From positions 1-64,000 of the forward strand of contig NZ_CAIJDE010000044.1 in the NCBI RefSeq assembly GCF_903819335.1: a stretch of DNA of 64,000 bases, given 5' to 3'. The position numbers and the translations under genes were made by a program. The DNA comes from Flavobacterium panici. GTDB taxonomy: Bacteria > Bacteroidota > Bacteroidia > Flavobacteriales > Flavobacteriaceae. This document shows, piece by piece, positions 41,702-49,584 of the stretch. The notes under the pieces are model-generated. The model was not told the DNA's origin, made no database searches, and worked only from the letters and a program-made list of their open reading frames with translations. Each line of letters opens with the position of its first letter. The stretch's first letter is position 1.

Positions 41702-42135
41702 TGGAAAAGACTTTAGCAGAAAAATTACCCGAAAGTGCTTTAGGAAATGATATTATTAATGTTCCAAAAGATGTAACGAAAGAAGCTGAAAAAGAAGCTC
41801 ATTTAATGAGACCTTATGATCCAAAAAGCCATTCGGAATATATCGAACTGAAAAGATTTGAAATCGAACAGGCAAACGAAAGTCTGGAACGAAAGCTGAG
41901 ACAGGAAAACGCTAAAAAAGCTTTTATTTTTTCGTCAAGATGGGCGATTTTTATTGCTCTTGTTATTTTACTGCACGGAGCTGGCGCATCGTATAAATTC
42001 TTTATTTTATCGCAAACCGAATTTTTATTTGTTGTAGGAACTTTAACGACTTCAATTTTTACTTTTTATACTTTGGTTTTGAGGTATTTGTTTTATAGAA
42101 AACCAGCTAAAACTGCCGAGAAGAAAATAGCTTAA
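41701..42135 (+). CDS. Small membrane protein, candidate toxin paired with the Panacea protein
   Basis: This 144-residue protein has a long charged N-terminal half (KDVTKEAEKEAHLMRPYDPKSHSEYIELKRFEIEQANESLERKLRQENAKKA, a predicted helix or coiled coil). Two membrane helices follow (about 84-102, AIFIALVILLHGAGASYKF; 108-130, EFLFVVGTLTTSIFTFYTLVLRYLF). The family is not recognised. Its overlap by one base with the Panacea gene and its membrane helices make a membrane-acting toxin plausible, because known Panacea partners include membrane-active toxins. This is inference from position; a harmless membrane partner is the alternative. Confidence 0.6.
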   Translation: MEKTLAEKLPESALGNDIINVPKDVTKEAEKEAHLMRPYDPKSHSEYIELKRFEIEQANESLERKLRQENAKKAFIFSSRWAIFIALVILLHGAGASYKFFILSQTEFLFVVGTLTTSIFTFYTLVLRYLFYRKPAKTAEKKIA

Positions 42136-42165
42136 ATAATTCAAGTTCCTAGTTAATAAAGTGTA

Positions 42166-42309
42166 GTCCCTACGGGACAAAATTTGACATGAATAAATTG
42201 GTTTCTACCAATATATAATCTCTCCGAGATATTTTTTTGTTACTCCGTTAGGAGTTAAATATTGGTAGTAGAATAATAAAATCTAACAGAAAAAATATCC
42301 CGTAGGGAT
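42166..42309. repeat. Compound element of four mini-hairpins, copy 2 (gene-free gap 42136-42572)
   Basis: Hairpins GTCCCTACGGGAC (42166-42178), ATCTCTCCGAGAT (42218-42230), ACTCCGTTAGGAGT (42242-42255) and ATCCCGTAGGGAT (42297-42309) are present. CTACCAATAT (42205-42214) and ATATTGGTAG (42259-42268) are inverted copies inside. The design matches 33379-33551. A further palindrome, CTTTGTCAAAGTTT with its complement (42377-42405), follows. Otherwise the gap holds only the upstream region of the XRE gene. Confidence 0.85.
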
Positions 42310-42560
42310 TAAACTTTTTTAGAGCCAATTTATTTATTGAATTATTAGACTAGCAACTTGAATTAAATAGTTTCATCTTTGTCAAAGTTTAAAACTTTGA
42401 CAAAGATTATCTACAAGTAAAAAAGATACTATTTTTATTTAGTATTATTTTTTTGTCAGAAAAATTATATTTTTGTTTGAATTAAAAGACACGAAATTGT
42501 ATCGTACATAAGACAAATGTGTATTTTACCAAACCAATAATTTTTTCGGGAAATTTTAAA

Positions 42561-42568
42561 TATCTTTG
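42561..42568 (+). promoter_or_regulatory. Promoter -7 box of the XRE regulator gene
   Basis: TATCTTTG matches TAnnTTTG and ends only four bases before the ATG at 42573. The transcript would start at or very near the start codon. Confidence 0.55.
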
Positions 42569-42572
42569 AATT

Positions 42573-42968
42573 ATGAGCACAGAAACCAGACCCAGAAATA
42601 TAGGAAGAAACATAAGCCGAATAAGAGAGCTTCGTGGAATGAAACAAGGAGCACTTGCTGATGCTATTGGCACAAGTCAGCAGACTATTTCCAGTATTGA
42701 AACCAGTGAAACTGTCGATTTTGAAAAATTGGTACAAATTGCAAAAGCACTTGGCGTTACGGTAGAAGCTATTGAAAATTTTACAGAAGAATCTGTTTTT
42801 AATTTTTTTAATAATTTTTACGATAATAGTTCAAGTCAGGGAAATAGTTTTAATCAAGGCATGTATGCTACTTTTAATCCTTTAGATAAAGTGGTTGAAC
42901 TCTATGAACGTTTAGTTCAGGCCGAAAAAGAAAAGGTTGAATATTTAGAAAAGCTTTTGAAAAAATAA
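42573..42968 (+). CDS. XRE-family helix-turn-helix regulator
   Basis: This 131-residue protein has an N-terminal HTH (IGRNISRIRELRGMKQGALADAIGTSQQTISSIETSETVDFEKLVQIAKALGVTVEAIENF, residues 9-70). An Asn/Phe-rich linker (FNFFNNFYDNSSSQGNSFNQG) and a C-terminal coiled coil (LDKVVELYERLVQAEKEKVEYLEKLLKK) follow, probably for dimerisation. Regulators of this shape are common in Bacteroidetes; the target is unknown. It follows the Panacea pair by 440 bases of repeats, so a regulatory link is possible but not shown. The transcript may be leaderless or almost so. Confidence 0.9.
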   Translation: MSTETRPRNIGRNISRIRELRGMKQGALADAIGTSQQTISSIETSETVDFEKLVQIAKALGVTVEAIENFTEESVFNFFNNFYDNSSSQGNSFNQGMYATFNPLDKVVELYERLVQAEKEKVEYLEKLLKK

Positions 42969-42977
42969 CCATTATCA

Positions 42978-43083
42978 TTGTCATTTCGACCGAAGGGAGA
43001 AATCGCACGCGGGATTCGACAAAGATTGACTACATTCTTTACGGAGCTTCTAGTGCGATTTCTCCCTTCGGTCGAAATGACAA
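42978..43083. repeat. Palindromic intergenic element, GTCATTTCGACC variant, copy 3
   Basis: Perfect 31-base arms (42978-43008 and 43053-43083) have another stem sequence (GTCATTTCGACCGAAGGGAG) than copies 1 and 2. The middle keeps ATTCGACAAAGATTG and GGAGCTTCTA. It separates the XRE gene from the convergent TauE gene. Confidence 0.9.
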
Positions 43084-43168
43084 AAATCAACTTAAACAGG
43101 AGTTTTTATCAAAATTATTTAAAGAAAAAAATCTGCGTTATCTGCCAAATCTGCGGGAGAAATAATCT

Positions 43169-43954
43169 CTAAAACAAAACCTCTTTAGCAATTATATAAA
43201 ATCCCATAACGAGAACAAACCAGCCAAAAAGCGGTTTTAATTTAGTTCCGTCGATTTTTTTAGAAAGCTGGCTTCCAATTAACATTCCCAGAAGTGCCAT
43301 TCCCGAAACGCCTAATAAAAATCTATAATCTATTGGAGTTCCTATATATAAATCTCCTCCAAAACCTATTGAAGAATTTATTGTAATAATCAATAATGAA
43401 GTTCCAACGGCTTGTTTCATAGGTAATTTTGCAAAAAACAAAAGTGCCGGAATTATTAAAAATCCGCCGCCCGCACCAAGAAATCCGGTTACAATTCCCA
43501 CTAAAAAACCAATAATGCTTAATTGGACATAATTAGTTTCGGTGCTTTTTGCTTCCGAAAGGTTTTTCCGAATCATCGAAATTGCCGCTGTTATCATTAA
43601 AACCGAAAAGACAATCATAATCAGAAAATCTTTTGAAACGGTATAAGACGCCACAGAAAAAAGTGTCGCAGCAATTTGAGGAAATATAACTTCGCGAATA
43701 ATTAAAATAGAAATAACAGAAGGAATCGCAAAATACAAAGCTGATTTCAGTTTAAGATTTCCCATTTTATAATGACTGTAACTTCCGAATAAAGCGGTTA
43801 GTCCAACAATAAATAAAGAATATGAAGTAGCCTGATCTGGATTTACTTTAAATAAATACACCAAAATAGGAATTGTCAATATCGATCCGCCGCCGCCAAT
43901 TAAACCCAGCGAAACCCCGATAATGATTGAAGCAAAATATCCTAAATATTCCAT
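43169..43954 (-). CDS. TauE/SafE family sulfite/organosulfonate exporter
   Basis: This 261-residue membrane protein has eight helices. The TauE/SafE marks are the two related repeats SIIIGVSLGLIGGGGSILTIPILVYLF (near residue 10) and GFLVGIVTGFLGAGGGFLIIPALLFFAKLPMKQAVGTSLLIITINS (near 150). Members export sulfite, sulfoacetate or related anions. Given the persulfide dioxygenase nearby, which yields sulfite, sulfite export is the most likely task, an inference from context. A Crp/Fnr gene lies upstream on the same strand, separated by 407 bases of nested repeats. Confidence 0.92.
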   Translation of the reverse strand: MEYLGYFASIIIGVSLGLIGGGGSILTIPILVYLFKVNPDQATSYSLFIVGLTALFGSYSHYKMGNLKLKSALYFAIPSVISILIIREVIFPQIAATLFSVASYTVSKDFLIMIVFSVLMITAAISMIRKNLSEAKSTETNYVQLSIIGFLVGIVTGFLGAGGGFLIIPALLFFAKLPMKQAVGTSLLIITINSSIGFGGDLYIGTPIDYRFLLGVSGMALLGMLIGSQLSKKIDGTKLKPLFGWFVLVMGFYIIAKEVLF

Positions 43955-44027
43955 TGCATTTATTTTTATGCAAAGTTGCTTCGTTAATTATAAATCTACA
44001 GTAACATTTATCACATAGGGGATTTTT

Positions 44028-44359
44028 TGCCCACAGGTTTTACGGATGAAACGGGTTGACACAGATTATTTGTTGCATTGAGCAGATAAATTTTAACACA
44101 TAGTGACATAGCTTTACTAACTCAAAAAAAGGCGTTTCACTTGCATTAACACACATAGCTATGTGTAAATAATCTATATATTTATTTCAATCTATTATTA
44201 AGACAAAAAAACTATGTCTCTATGTGTTTAAAATTGAAGATAAAGTTTGTCACATTGAGCGAAGTCGAAATGCTTTGCGGGTTCTCGACTTCGCTCGAAC
44301 TGACACTCTTAAATAATTAATCTGTGTAAACCCGTTTCATCCGTAAAACCCGTGGGCAA
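44028..44359. repeat. Nested inverted repeats in the 407-base gap between crp/fnr and tauE
   Basis: Outer arms TTGCCCACAGGTTTTACGGA... (44028-44071) and the near-complement ending CCGTAAAACCCGTGGGCAA (44312-44359) enclose a second pair, TTTTAACACATAGTGACATAG (44091-44111) with CTATGTCTCTATGTGTTTAA (44211-44230). The perfect palindrome ACACATAGCTATGTGT is in the middle (44151-44166). Another short stem, GTCACATTGAGCGAAGTCGA with TCGACTTCGCTCGAACTGAC, lies at 44249-44304. No gene is seen. Confidence 0.85.
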
Positions 44360-44361
44360 TA

Positions 44362-44988
44362 TTACTTTAATAATTCAATTTGGTTTCGGTTGAGTTTGAC
44401 CAAACCTCGCTGTTCCATTTTTTTAAGTAAGCGTGAAACCACTTCTCTTGAGGTATTTAATTCGGTGGCGATTTCTTGGTGTGAAAGTTTTACTTCAGAA
44501 CATCCGCAGGCATCAGAATGTCTTTTTAAATAAAACTCTAAACGCTCATCCATAGAACGGAAAGCGATATTATCGACAACTTCCAGAACTTCTTCAAAAC
44601 GACTTCGGTAAGTTTCAATTACAAATTCATACCATGAACGGTGTTCCATCATCCATTTATCCATCATTTGCAATGGAATCATCATAACCGAAACATCTTC
44701 GACCACTTTTGCCATGATTTGGCTTTTCTCGCTTTTTGCGGTACAAATCATAGAAATGGCGCAGGCTTGTCCGGGCTGCAGGTAATACATTAAAAACTCG
44801 CCGCCATCTTCGCCTTCACGATAAATTTTGATTTTCCCTTTCGTAATCAAAACTGTATTTTTAATGTACTGTCCGGTGCGCATTAAAATAGTTCCGGCTT
44901 CAAAATCCTGATGGCTTCCGTTTTCTTCAATAGTAGCAATAAGTTCGCTGGAGAAATTAGGAAAGATGGTTTTTAATGAATTTTGCAT
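44362..44988 (-). CDS. Crp/Fnr family transcriptional regulator
   Basis: This 208-residue protein has a cyclic-nucleotide-binding-like jelly roll (about 15-115) and a C-terminal winged HTH (KLSHQEIATELNTSREVVSRLLKKMEQRGLVKL, 167-199). The arginine-serine cAMP-binding signature is absent. Four cysteines stand out: Cys76 and Cys82 (QACAISMICTAKSEKS) and Cys161/Cys163 (DACGCSEV). They could bind an iron-sulfur cluster or react with sulfane sulfur; the sequence alone does not decide. With tauE and the persulfide-oxidation genes in the region, control of sulfur detoxification is the most likely job. Confidence 0.9.
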   Translation of the reverse strand: MQNSLKTIFPNFSSELIATIEENGSHQDFEAGTILMRTGQYIKNTVLITKGKIKIYREGEDGGEFLMYYLQPGQACAISMICTAKSEKSQIMAKVVEDVSVMMIPLQMMDKWMMEHRSWYEFVIETYRSRFEEVLEVVDNIAFRSMDERLEFYLKRHSDACGCSEVKLSHQEIATELNTSREVVSRLLKKMEQRGLVKLNRNQIELLK

Positions 44989-45458
44989 TTATTGTATTTT
45001 TTTGCCACTAATTACACGAATTTACACAAATCAATTCGTGAAAATTTGTGTAATTCGCGGCGAATGTTTTTTGAAATAATAGATATCTTTCTATGTGTTG
45101 AAAATTATTTTTTTTACACAGATTTTACAAAATTCCAAAAATTAATTCGTGAAAATTCGTGTAATTCGTGGCAAAACATTTTATCAAAAAGAGATTAAAT
45201 ACTATAATTTTTTACAAAGATAATAGATTCAGCTGTCATAAATTGTCAGAAAACTATATTTGAAGGTATTTTGAGCAAATGAAAAAATCCTATTTTCTAT
45301 CGATTTTCTAGGGTGTATTTTTAAAAATAGTAAGTAAATTTGTGTTTCACTGATTATAATACTTTCTCTAAAACGTTTTCTGAGAATAATAATCGAAATC
45401 GCATTTGGTACGTTTTTAATTAATAGAAACGTCGTAATTTTACAAAAACACATTTATT
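44989..45458. repeat. Gene-free gap with GCCAC(T/G)AATTACAC repeats
   Basis: Two imperfect inverted repeats stand at 45004-45062 (GCCACTAATTACACGAATTT ... GTGTAATTCGCGGC) and about 45115-45174 (ACACAGATTTTACAAAATTC ... GTGTAATTCGTGGC). They resemble the outer arms at 12402-12682 and 39803. The remaining 45175-45458 shows no gene; it is the divergent upstream region of the Crp/Fnr and rhodanese genes. Confidence 0.7.
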
Positions 45459-45770
45459 ATGAATTTATCACAAGAAGATTGGGTTAATCAGCTTGCTGCT
45501 GACGAGAATGCAGTTATACTGGACGTAAGAACTGAAGACGAATTTAATGATGGCTATATTGAAAATGCTTTAAACATTGATATCAATAAAGGTCAGGGTT
45601 TTATTTATGAAATCGAAGAATTAGATAAAAATAAAAACTACTACGTGTATTGTCGTTCTGGAGCCAGAAGCGCTAAAGCTTGCCAGGTTATGAATGAATT
45701 AGGCATCGAAAATGCCTACAATCTGCTAGGCGGAATCCTGGACTGGGAAGGCGAAACCGTACAACCATAA
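45459..45770 (+). CDS. Single-domain rhodanese
   Basis: This 103-residue protein is one rhodanese domain without signal peptide: AVILDVRTEDEFNDGYIENALNIDI, the active-site loop VYCRSGARSAKA (catalytic Cys near residue 68) and NAYNLLGGILDWEGE at the end. It resembles GlpE/PspE-type sulfurtransferases, which move sulfane sulfur from thiosulfate or persulfides to an acceptor. It is divergent from the Crp/Fnr gene, so it may be one of its targets. A strong terminator follows. Confidence 0.93.
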   Translation: MNLSQEDWVNQLAADENAVILDVRTEDEFNDGYIENALNIDINKGQGFIYEIEELDKNKNYYVYCRSGARSAKACQVMNELGIENAYNLLGGILDWEGETVQP

Positions 45771-45774
45771 AATG

Positions 45775-45803
45775 AAAAAGAGGCATAAAAAAGCCTCTTT
45801 TTT
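45775..45803 (+). terminator. Terminator after the rhodanese gene
   Basis: AAAAAGAGGC (45775-45784) pairs with GCCTCTTTTT (45793-45802) and a T tract follows; this ends the transcript before gapN. Confidence 0.85.
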
Positions 45804-45844
45804 CATTAAACCGCTATTAATAACCAAATAAAAATTACCAGATT

Positions 45845-47425
45845 ATGAGTTTAATTCCAGAAGAGTTTGAAATTAAAAGCCTTATAAATCAAGACACTTA
45901 TCTTGTAAATGGAGAATTAAAACAATGGACAGGGCAAACCACACCTGTTTTTTCGACTATTTCTTCTACAGAAAAATATACGCCAACATTATTAGGATCT
46001 ATTCCGTTTATGGCAGAAGCAGAAGCAGCCGAAGTTGTTGAAGCTGCAAATGCGGCCTACAATAAAGGGCAGGGATTATGGCCAACTATGAAAGTAGCGG
46101 ACCGTATTAAATGCATGGAGAATTTTGTTAGCCAAATGAAAGAAACCCGCGAAGAAGTTGTGAAACTTTTAATGTGGGAAATTGGAAAAAACCTTGGCGA
46201 TTCTCAAAAAGAATTTGACAGAACTGTCGAATATATTTACGATACCATTGCCAGCTACAAAGAATTAAACGGACGCAGTGCACATTTTGAAAAAGTGCAG
46301 GGTGTAAACGCAATGATTCGCCGCGGACCTCTTGGAGTAGTTTTATGTCTTGGACCTTATAATTATCCTTTAAACGAAACTTTCTCTTTGTTGATTCCGG
46401 CTTTGATTATGGGTAATACTGTAATTTTCAAACCGGCTAAACATGGTGTATTATGTATTTCGCCATTATTGGAAGCTTTTAGAAGCAGTTTTCCAAAGGG
46501 TGTTATCAATATTGTTTACGGTAGAGGAAGAGAAGTAGCTTCTCCAATTATGAAATCGGGTAAAATTGATGTTTTGGCATTAATTGGAAACAGTAAATCG
46601 GCGATTGCTTTACAAGATCAGCATCCTAATAAAAACAGACTTCGTTTAATTTTAGGATTAGAAGCTAAAAACCCAGCGATTATTCTTCCAGATGCTGATC
46701 TAGATTTGGCAATTCAGGAATGTATTACAGGAACTTTGTCTTTTAACGGACAGCGTTGTACGGCATTAAAAGTTTTATATGTTCACGAATCAATTATTGA
46801 AGAGTTTAATAAAAGATTCTCTGAAAAAGTGGATGCATTACAATTTGGAAATCCGTGGGAAAAAGGAGCTGCATTAACACCGCTTCCAGAAACAGATAAA
46901 CCAAAATATATTCAGGGATTAATTGACGATGCAACGAGTAAAGGCGCTAAAATCCTGAATGAAAAAGGAGGAAAACATACCGATAATTTTATTTTCCCGG
47001 CAGTTTTATATCCGGTAAACAGCAAAATGCGTGTGTATCACGAAGAGCAATTTGGACCCGTAGTTCCGGTTATTTCTTTTAAAGATATTCAGCAGCCGTT
47101 AGAAGATATGGCCGAATCTAATTACGGACAGCAGGTAAGTTTGTTCGGAAAAGATATTAAAACCCTTGCACCGCTTATCGATGCGTTGGTAAACTTAGTA
47201 TGCCGCGTGAACTTAAACAGTTCTTGCCAAAGAGGCCCGGATGCTTTCCCATTTACAGGTCGTAAAGATTCTGCAGTTGGTACTTTAAGTATTCCAGATG
47301 CTTTGCGTTCTTTCTCAATTCGTACGTTTGTCGCTTCAAAAGATATCGCTTATAACAATGAAATTTTGCAGGAATTGCTAAACAGCAAGGAATCAAACTT
47401 CATTAATACCGACTATATTTTGTAG
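45845..47425 (+). CDS. gapN: NADP-dependent glyceraldehyde-3-phosphate dehydrogenase (non-phosphorylating)
   Basis: This 526-residue aldehyde dehydrogenase superfamily enzyme oxidises glyceraldehyde 3-phosphate directly to 3-phosphoglycerate with NADP+, giving NADPH. The catalytic Cys305 is in [13 protein letters not shown], the general base Glu273 in [12 protein letters not shown] and Asn173 in GPYNYPLNE. The sequence [28 protein letters not shown] near the end is the substrate-site segment seen in GapN. The N-terminal 50 residues are an added region relative to short ALDHs. It is monocistronic. Confidence 0.92.
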   Translation: MSLIPEEFEIKSLINQDTYLVNGELKQWTGQTTPVFSTISSTEKYTPTLLGSIPFMAEAEAAEVVEAANAAYNKGQGLWPTMKVADRIKCMENFVSQMKETREEVVKLLMWEIGKNLGDSQKEFDRTVEYIYDTIASYKELNGRSAHFEKVQGVNAMIRRGPLGVVLCLGPYNYPLNETFSLLIPALIMGNTVIFKPAKHGVLCISPLLEAFRSSFPKGVINIVYGRGREVASPIMKSGKIDVLALIGNSKSAIALQDQHPNKNRLRLILGLEAKNPAIILPDADLDLAIQECITGTLSFNGQRCTALKVLYVHESIIEEFNKRFSEKVDALQFGNPWEKGAALTPLPETDKPKYIQGLIDDATSKGAKILNEKGGKHTDNFIFPAVLYPVNSKMRVYHEEQFGPVVPVISFKDIQQPLEDMAESNYGQQVSLFGKDIKTLAPLIDALVNLVCRVNLNSSCQRGPDAFPFTGRKDSAVGTLSIPDALRSFSIRTFVASKDIAYNNEILQELLNSKESNFINTDYIL

Positions 47426-47451
47426 TATCAAGGTTATATATTAATTGTAGA

Positions 47452-47480
47452 TACCGTCTTTTTCTTCTTGAATTAGGCGG
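47452..47480 (+). terminator. Terminator after gapN
   Basis: ACCGTCT (near 47452) can pair with AGGCGGT (47465-47472, one G-T pair), followed by a T-rich tract. It is a modest stem with a U-rich end. Confidence 0.55.
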
Positions 47481-47619
47481 TTTTTCTTTTTTTAAGTTGC
47501 TGAGATTCTGAGTTTGATTTTTATAACTTGGAAGATAAATTTTATCAATTTTGTAACTTTATTTTAAAAACGCGGTCTTATATAAAACACTTAAATTTTA
47601 TAAAACCAAAAACCAGCTT

Positions 47620-49491
47620 ATGAAAAAAACATTATTTCAATTTGCATTTATAACTTTTTTGTTTTTGGCACAAACGGGCTTTGCACAAGAGCTTTATATG
47701 CCAAGAAATATTAAAGAGGCTTACGCCAAAGGAACTCGCTCTAAAGACGGGAAGCCCGGAAAAAACTATTGGCAGAACCACGGAAAATATACAATGGATA
47801 TTACTGTTGATGCCAAAACAAAATTGGTGAGCGGAACAGAAACAATCGTTTACGAAAACAATAGTAACGATAGTTTAAGAAATCTTGCGATTCGGTTTGT
47901 AAACAATCTTCATAAACCTTCTTCACCAAGAGGCGGAAGCGTAAGTGACGATTTTTTAAGTAACGGATTAACAATTACGTCTCTAAAAGTAGCCGATGTA
48001 GTCTATAAAGAAGATGCCAGAAGCTGGGGAACTGTGGGGAATGTGAAATTGAAAAAAGCAATTGCACCACATTCTAAAATCACCATTAATATTGACTGGA
48101 ATTATCCTTTATCAAAAGAAAGCGGAAGAGAAGGACAAATTGACGAAACTACATTTTTTGTAGCGTATAGTTATCCTAGAGTTTCTGTTTTTGATGATTA
48201 TAACGGCTGGGACAGAATATCACACACAGATCGTCAGGAATTTTACAATGATTTCAACGATTATGTTTACTCTGTAAAAGCACCAAAAAATTATGTGGTT
48301 TATGCAACCGGAGATTTCTTAAATCCAGATGAGGTTTTACAGCCTGAGTTTGCAGCACGTTTGAAAAAATCATACGTAACAGATGAAATCATGCATATTG
48401 CAAACGAACAGGAAATGAAAAGCGGTGTCGTAACCAAACAAAACGAATGGAATGTCTGGAAATTTGAAGTTAAAAATATTTCAGATGTATGTTTTGGTTT
48501 AAGCGATCATTATTTATGGGATGCGAGCAGCGTTGTGGTAGATAAAAAAACAAATCGCCGCGCCAGTGTACAGGCAGCTTATGATGTAAAAGGAACTGAT
48601 TTTGTAAATTCAATAAAAAACAACCAATATGCTTTAGACTGGTTTTCTAATAACTGGCCTGGTGTTCCGTATCCGTTTTCTAAAATGACAGCTTTTCAGG
48701 GTTTTGCAGATATGGAATACCCAATGATGTGTAACGATTCACAAATGAATGATCCAAAATTTGCTCAATTAGTTCAGGATCATGAAGTAGCACATACTTA
48801 TTTTCCTTTTTATATGGGAATCAACGAAACGCGTTATGCTTTTATGGACGAAGGCTGGGCAACCACTTTTGAATATTTAATTGGAATTGCAGAACACGGA
48901 AAAGAAGCAGCAGATAAATTTTATAAAGAATTTAGAGTTGAGCAATACATTAACGATAAATCAACAGAAGAAGATCAGCCAATCATTTCAATGTCTACAC
49001 AAGTTTCTGGTCCGGGTTATGGAAATAACTCTTACGGAAAAGCTTCTCTTTCTTATATAGCTTTAAAAGATTTACTTGGAGATGATTTATTCAAAAAAGC
49101 ACTGCACCATTATATGGATACGTGGAACGGAAAACATCCAATTCCGTGGGATTATTTTAATTCGATGAACACAGGTTCAGGAAAAAACCTGAATTGGTTT
49201 TTTAATAACTGGTTCTTTACAAACAATTACATTGATCTTTCTGTTAAAGACGTTTCAAAAAATACAGTTGCTATAGAAAACAAAGGAGGTTTTGCCATTC
49301 CGTTTGATGTAAATATTGTTTATACTGATGATTCAACAGAAACGGTTCATCAAACTCCGGCAGTTTGGGAGAAAAATCAAAATTCAGTTTCAGTTGCTTT
49401 AAGCAGTAAAAAGCAAATTAAAAAAGTTACGCTTGATGGCGGGATCTTTATGGATGCTACGCCTGACAATAATACGTGGGCAGCCAAATAA
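47620..49491 (+). CDS. Secreted M1-family metallopeptidase (aminopeptidase)
   Basis: This 623-residue protein has a signal peptide (residues 1-23, ending GFAQ) and the gluzincin site: HEVAH at 388-392 with the third zinc ligand Glu411 (MDEGWATTFEYL). The substrate-recognition motif usually written GxMEN is here GFADMEYP (361-368), a known variant in Bacteroidetes. It should cleave N-terminal residues from peptides in the periplasm or outside. It stands alone between two terminators. Confidence 0.92.
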   Translation: MKKTLFQFAFITFLFLAQTGFAQELYMPRNIKEAYAKGTRSKDGKPGKNYWQNHGKYTMDITVDAKTKLVSGTETIVYENNSNDSLRNLAIRFVNNLHKPSSPRGGSVSDDFLSNGLTITSLKVADVVYKEDARSWGTVGNVKLKKAIAPHSKITINIDWNYPLSKESGREGQIDETTFFVAYSYPRVSVFDDYNGWDRISHTDRQEFYNDFNDYVYSVKAPKNYVVYATGDFLNPDEVLQPEFAARLKKSYVTDEIMHIANEQEMKSGVVTKQNEWNVWKFEVKNISDVCFGLSDHYLWDASSVVVDKKTNRRASVQAAYDVKGTDFVNSIKNNQYALDWFSNNWPGVPYPFSKMTAFQGFADMEYPMMCNDSQMNDPKFAQLVQDHEVAHTYFPFYMGINETRYAFMDEGWATTFEYLIGIAEHGKEAADKFYKEFRVEQYINDKSTEEDQPIISMSTQVSGPGYGNNSYGKASLSYIALKDLLGDDLFKKALHHYMDTWNGKHPIPWDYFNSMNTGSGKNLNWFFNNWFFTNNYIDLSVKDVSKNTVAIENKGGFAIPFDVNIVYTDDSTETVHQTPAVWEKNQNSVSVALSSKKQIKKVTLDGGIFMDATPDNNTWAAK

Positions 49492-49501
49492 AAAACTTAA
49501 A

Positions 49502-49537
49502 AGCCGTCTTTTTCTAATGATAAAGGCGGTTTTTTTA
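49502..49537 (+). terminator. Terminator after the M1 peptidase gene
   Basis: GCCGTCTTT (49503-49511) pairs with AAAGGCGGT (49522-49530) with a T tract behind it; the design is similar to the terminator after gapN. Confidence 0.75.
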
Positions 49538-49584
49538 TCAGTCATAAAAATCTTTTAACAATGAACCAAATAAAATAACCAATT

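Noticed and set aside
42978..43172. Open frame of 64 codons after the XRE gene
   Set aside because: It translates the third GTCATT palindrome; there is no promoter and no conserved product.
45229..45453. Open frame of 74 codons on the minus strand between crp/fnr and rhodanese
   Set aside because: Composition is like non-coding AT-rich DNA, with no similarity to a known pattern; the region is the divergent promoter space.
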